This document shows, one piece after another, positions 5,848 through 7,804 of a DNA stretch of 7,804 bases. The notes under the pieces were generated by a model. That model saw nothing but the letters and a program-made list of their open reading frames with translations, did no database searches and was not told the DNA's origin. Position 1 is the stretch's first letter; each line of letters begins with the position of its first letter. The position numbers and the translations under genes are program-made. The stretch comes from Burkholderiales bacterium RIFCSPHIGHO2_12_FULL_61_11 (GTDB taxonomy: Bacteria; Pseudomonadota; Gammaproteobacteria; Burkholderiales; Burkholderiaceae_C), in assembly GCA_001770785.1 (NCBI GenBank), contig MERZ01000110.1:1-7804 (forward strand), in the 5' to 3' direction.

Positions 5848-6783
5848 CTATTGAATTTCCTGCAGGCGCCTGACCTGCCGCTTCGTCAAGTGATCGATTT
5901 CGGCAATATCCGCTGCCGATAATTTCGGTCCGGGTTTTCGGAGCACGGCAGAGGCAATCACGCCTCGTTCGGCCATGATGTGCTTTCTGACTGCCAGCCC
6001 AATCCCGGTCTGCTGTTCATAGCGTGCCAGAGGCAGGTAAGCATCGAAGATGTCATGGGCCCGCTCGATATTTCCATTGGCGTGCGCCTGGCAGACGTCC
6101 ACCATCATTTCAGGATAGGCAAATCCGGTCATGGCGCCATCCGCGCCGCGCGCGAGTTCCTCCGGCAAAAAGAGGCCGCCGCCATTGCCGGTGAGGATGG
6201 ACACCCGCCCGACTTCGCCGCGCTCTGCCGCCGCGCGTATCGCCGACAGCTTGGCCAGACCGGGGGAGGCCTCATGCTTGAGCATCACGCAATGGGGCGA
6301 GTTTTTTAATATGTGCAAGACAACGGAGACTGACATTTGCACGCCGGTCGACAGCGGGTGATCCTGCAAGACCCAGGGAACCTTGGGGCCCAGCGTTTCA
6401 TTGACCATCTCGAAATAAGCAATGATCTGCTCATCGGTTCGAACCACGGGAGATGGCGCGATCATCACGCCGGACGCGCCCATCGCCATGACGCTTTCAG
6501 TCAATTCGCGCATAGGCGCAAAGCCTGGCGACGAAGCACCGACGACCACTGGAACCCGGCCATCGACTCGAGCTAAAACCCTTTTGGCAAATTGCCGCGA
6601 TTCTTCTGCGGTCAGCTTGGTCGCTTCTCCCAGGATGCCCAGGATGGTCAGGCCCGCCGCGCCACGATCCAGGTAAAAATCAACCAAACGATCTGTACTG
6701 GCCAGATCAAGCGCGCCATTTTCCGTAAAGGGGGTCACTGCGATCAGATAAACGCCTTTGGCCATAGCATTCAATTTATTCAC
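5848..6783 (-). CDS. DapA-superfamily (dihydrodipicolinate synthase-like) lyase/aldolase, not a true DHDPS
   Basis: Cytoplasmic class I aldolase-fold protein of 311 residues, within the usual 290-310 range of the DapA/N-acetylneuraminate lyase superfamily, in which a lysine forms a Schiff base with pyruvate or a related keto acid. The likely nucleophile is K169 in HCVMLKHEASPG, and VTPFTENGALD (16-26), GILGEATKLTAEE (49-61) and TGNGGG (198-203) fit the superfamily. Residues that define dihydrodipicolinate synthase are absent. The Thr pair of GTTGE is I50-L51. The YNxPxRTG segment reads QDHPLSTG (140-147), so the proton-relay Tyr is Gln140 and the carboxylate-binding Arg is Ser145. It should therefore act on another substrate. 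The start is GTG 6783, supported by AGGAG 8 bases upstream (6792-6796); the inner ATG at 6765 has no such site. It is the last gene of the minus-strand set, 118 bases after the RraA-like gene. The substrate is unknown. Confidence 0.85.
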   Translation of the reverse strand: MNKLNAMAKGVYLIAVTPFTENGALDLASTDRLVDFYLDRGAAGLTILGILGEATKLTAEESRQFAKRVLARVDGRVPVVVGASSPGFAPMRELTESVMAMGASGVMIAPSPVVRTDEQIIAYFEMVNETLGPKVPWVLQDHPLSTGVQMSVSVVLHILKNSPHCVMLKHEASPGLAKLSAIRAAAERGEVGRVSILTGNGGGLFLPEELARGADGAMTGFAYPEMMVDVCQAHANGNIERAHDIFDAYLPLARYEQQTGIGLAVRKHIMAERGVIASAVLRKPGPKLSAADIAEIDHLTKRQVRRLQEIQ

Positions 6784-6791
6784 GCTTCAAT

Positions 6792-6796
6792 CTCCT
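6792..6796 (-). promoter_or_regulatory. Shine-Dalgarno AGGAG deciding a GTG start
   Basis: Minus-strand AGGAG lies 8 bases before the GTG at 6783 of the DapA-like lyase, and no comparable site precedes the ATG at 6765. This favours the GTG start, which adds six residues to the family's usual N-terminus. Confidence 0.7.
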
Positions 6797-6901
6797 GATT
6801 GGATGGGATGACAAAATGGTTGCCACGAGCCGGTGGCCGCGACCAGCGAAAAATTTCTTCGAGGCATTGGCAGGAACAGTGATGGGGCCGGTACCGCCGC
6901 C

Positions 6902-7624
6902 TCAGCGCACGGTGCGTGCCCAGGCTTCGTAGCGAGCCCTGGTTTCGTCGTTTGGCGGATAAAGACCGGGCAAAGGTTTGCCGGCGTCGACCTCGGACAT
7001 GATCCAGCCCTCCAGCCGTTCCTGCTCGACCGCCGCGGCAACCACCTCGTCCAGCAAAGCGGCTGGAATCAGCACCGCACCGTCGGAATCGACCACCACC
7101 ACATCGTTGGGGAACACCGCCACGCCACCGCAGCCGATCGGCTCCTGCCAGGCGACGAAGGTCAGTCCTGTCACCGATGCGGGTGCAGCAGTGCCTTGGC
7201 ACCATACGGGCAGTTGTGTGCCCAGCACACCCGCCAGGTCGCGGATCACGCCGTCAGTGACCAGTCCGGCCACGCCGCGCTTTTTCATACGGGCACACAG
7301 GATGTCGCCAAAGATTCCGGCGTCGACGACTCCCATGGCATCGACCACGGCAATGCAGCCGGCAGGCATGGCCTCGATCGCGGCACGCGTGGAAATCGGC
7401 GCGCCCCAGGACGCGGGCGTTGCCAGATCCTCTCGCGCCGGCACGAAGCGCAGCGTAAAGGCACGCCCGACCAGGCGCGGCTGGCCGGGCTGCAGCGGCT
7501 TGGTGCCGCGCATCCAGACATTGCGCAGCCCTTTCTTCAGTAAAACGGTCGTCAGCGTTGCGGTCGTGATGCCGGACAGCACACGGACCAGGTCCGGGTC
7601 CAGCGGAAGGGGATCAGCACCCAT
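6902..7624 (-). CDS. RraA family protein, probable class II pyruvate aldolase / oxaloacetate decarboxylase-like enzyme
   Basis: A 240-residue cytoplasmic protein of the RraA/HMG-CHA aldolase superfamily. The metal- and substrate-binding motif is visible: G106-D107, then exactly 20 residues to R128-D129 (the D-X20-R-D pattern of class II pyruvate aldolases such as 4-carboxy-4-hydroxy-2-oxoadipate and 4-hydroxy-4-methyl-2-oxoglutarate aldolases). It is followed by GGVAVFPNDVVVVDSDGAVL (166-185). These enzymes need a divalent metal and cleave 4-hydroxy-2-oxo acids or decarboxylate oxaloacetate. At 240 residues it is much longer than the E. coli RNase E inhibitor RraA (about 160), and it carries extra N- and C-terminal segments. 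With its neighbours this favours a catabolic enzyme over an RNA regulator. ATG 7624 has GGAGG 7 bases ahead (7632-7636). It lies 59 bases after the SDR gene and 118 before the DapA-like lyase, on the same strand, so the three are likely cotranscribed. The reaction is inferred and not proven. Confidence 0.85.
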   Translation of the reverse strand: MGADPLPLDPDLVRVLSGITTATLTTVLLKKGLRNVWMRGTKPLQPGQPRLVGRAFTLRFVPAREDLATPASWGAPISTRAAIEAMPAGCIAVVDAMGVVDAGIFGDILCARMKKRGVAGLVTDGVIRDLAGVLGTQLPVWCQGTAAPASVTGLTFVAWQEPIGCGGVAVFPNDVVVVDSDGAVLIPAALLDEVVAAAVEQERLEGWIMSEVDAGKPLPGLYPPNDETRARYEAWARTVR

Positions 7625-7631
7625 TGGAAAA

Positions 7632-7636
7632 CCTCC
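7632..7636 (-). promoter_or_regulatory. Shine-Dalgarno GGAGG of the RraA-like gene
   Basis: Minus-strand GGAGG lies 7 bases before the ATG at 7624. It is the strongest ribosome binding site in the window and confirms that start. Confidence 0.75.
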
Positions 7637-7683
7637 AGGAATTGGATTGCATTAAAAAAAGAAACGGGTGTGGGAGCGCAGAC

Positions 7684-7804
7684 TCAGATGCTTGCGATCA
7701 GCCCGCCGTCGACACGAATCACTGAACCGGTCAGGTAAGACGCGCGCGCGCTGGCAAGGAAACACACGGTGTCGGCGTATTCCTGTGGCTCGCCGTAGCG
7801 GCCG
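7684..7804 (-). CDS. C-terminal part of a short-chain dehydrogenase/reductase (SDR), 5' end outside the window
   Basis: The last 39 residues of a minus-strand gene, ending at a TGA read from 7686 to 7684. The sequence contains [17 protein letters not shown] followed by [18 protein letters not shown], the usual end of classical SDR oxidoreductases: the GxPxE/Y-A-x-x-V-x-F-L-A-S segment, then [12 protein letters not shown]. The cofactor-binding TGxxxGxG motif and catalytic Tyr-Lys would lie beyond the window. As first visible gene of the minus-strand set it may oxidise a hydroxy acid or alcohol that the lyases then cleave; that role is inferred from position only. Confidence 0.9.
   Translation of the reverse strand, partial: GRYGEPQEYADTVCFLASARASYLTGSVIRVDGGLIASI

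Noticed and set aside
5848..6783. True dihydrodipicolinate synthase (dapA) for lysine synthesis
   Set aside because: Key Thr, Tyr and Arg residues are replaced and the neighbours are catabolic.
6822..6837. GCCAC-GAGCCG-GTGGC hairpin in the gap between the RraA-like and DapA-like genes
   Set aside because: Only five pairs, no T-tract and common in GC-rich DNA; the rest of this 118-base gap shows nothing beyond the ribosome binding site.
6833..7543. 236-residue open frame on the plus strand
   Set aside because: Antisense shadow of the RraA-like gene, whose motifs and ribosome binding site are clear.
7654..7664. A-tract read as T-tract of a terminator between the SDR and RraA-like genes on the minus strand
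   Set aside because: No stable stem precedes it on that strand, so an intrinsic terminator is not supported.

Overview
The window looks like a chromosomal segment of a beta-proteobacterium, most likely a member of the Comamonadaceae (Burkholderiales, in the range of Polaromonas, Rhodoferax or Variovorax). The basis is high-GC coding sequence, an XerD very close to the family norm, and the mix of TRAP-type transport and organic-acid catabolism genes typical of that group. This is recognition by eye; no database search was run. The window is almost entirely coding and has no gap above about 130 bases. I see no insertion sequence, phage gene, CRISPR array, tRNA or rRNA.

Left part (1-2151): the tail of a gene probably encoding a SAM-dependent methyltransferase (+) ends 23 bases from the end of a convergent xerD (-). 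xerD encodes the 300-residue chromosome-dimer-resolution recombinase, with all catalytic residues present. Divergently, after about 97 bases, comes a ten-helix-type AEC (auxin efflux carrier) family transporter (+) whose start codon is not obvious.

Middle part (2152-5835, +): a complete TAXI-type TRAP transporter locus. A 130-base leader holds a small inverted repeat and a GCAA-loop hairpin. It is followed by a TAXI solute-binding protein with a signal peptide, a strong hairpin plus T-tract that looks like an intercistronic terminator or attenuator, a 687-residue fused TRAP permease, and a small secreted DUF1850 protein starting at the permease stop codon. The binding protein would capture a small organic acid in the periplasm and the permease would import it with an ion gradient. 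The role of DUF1850 is unknown, but it is a known companion of fused TRAP permeases.

Right part (5848-7804, -): three genes read toward the transporter: the C-terminus of a short-chain dehydrogenase/reductase (cut by the window edge), an RraA/class II aldolase-like protein with the D-X20-R-D motif, and a DapA-superfamily lyase. The last keeps the Schiff-base lysine but lacks the other residues that define dihydrodipicolinate synthase. Together they read as a catabolic module: oxidation of a hydroxy acid by the SDR, then aldol or retro-aldol cleavage by the lyases. That module meets the transporter operon tail to tail with only 12 bases between them. I infer that the TRAP system may import the substrate of this pathway, but the substrate cannot be named from sequence. 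I found no clearly undescribed system. The most unusual points are the active-site substitutions of the DapA-like lyase, the uncharacterised DUF1850 partner, and the attenuator between binding protein and permease.
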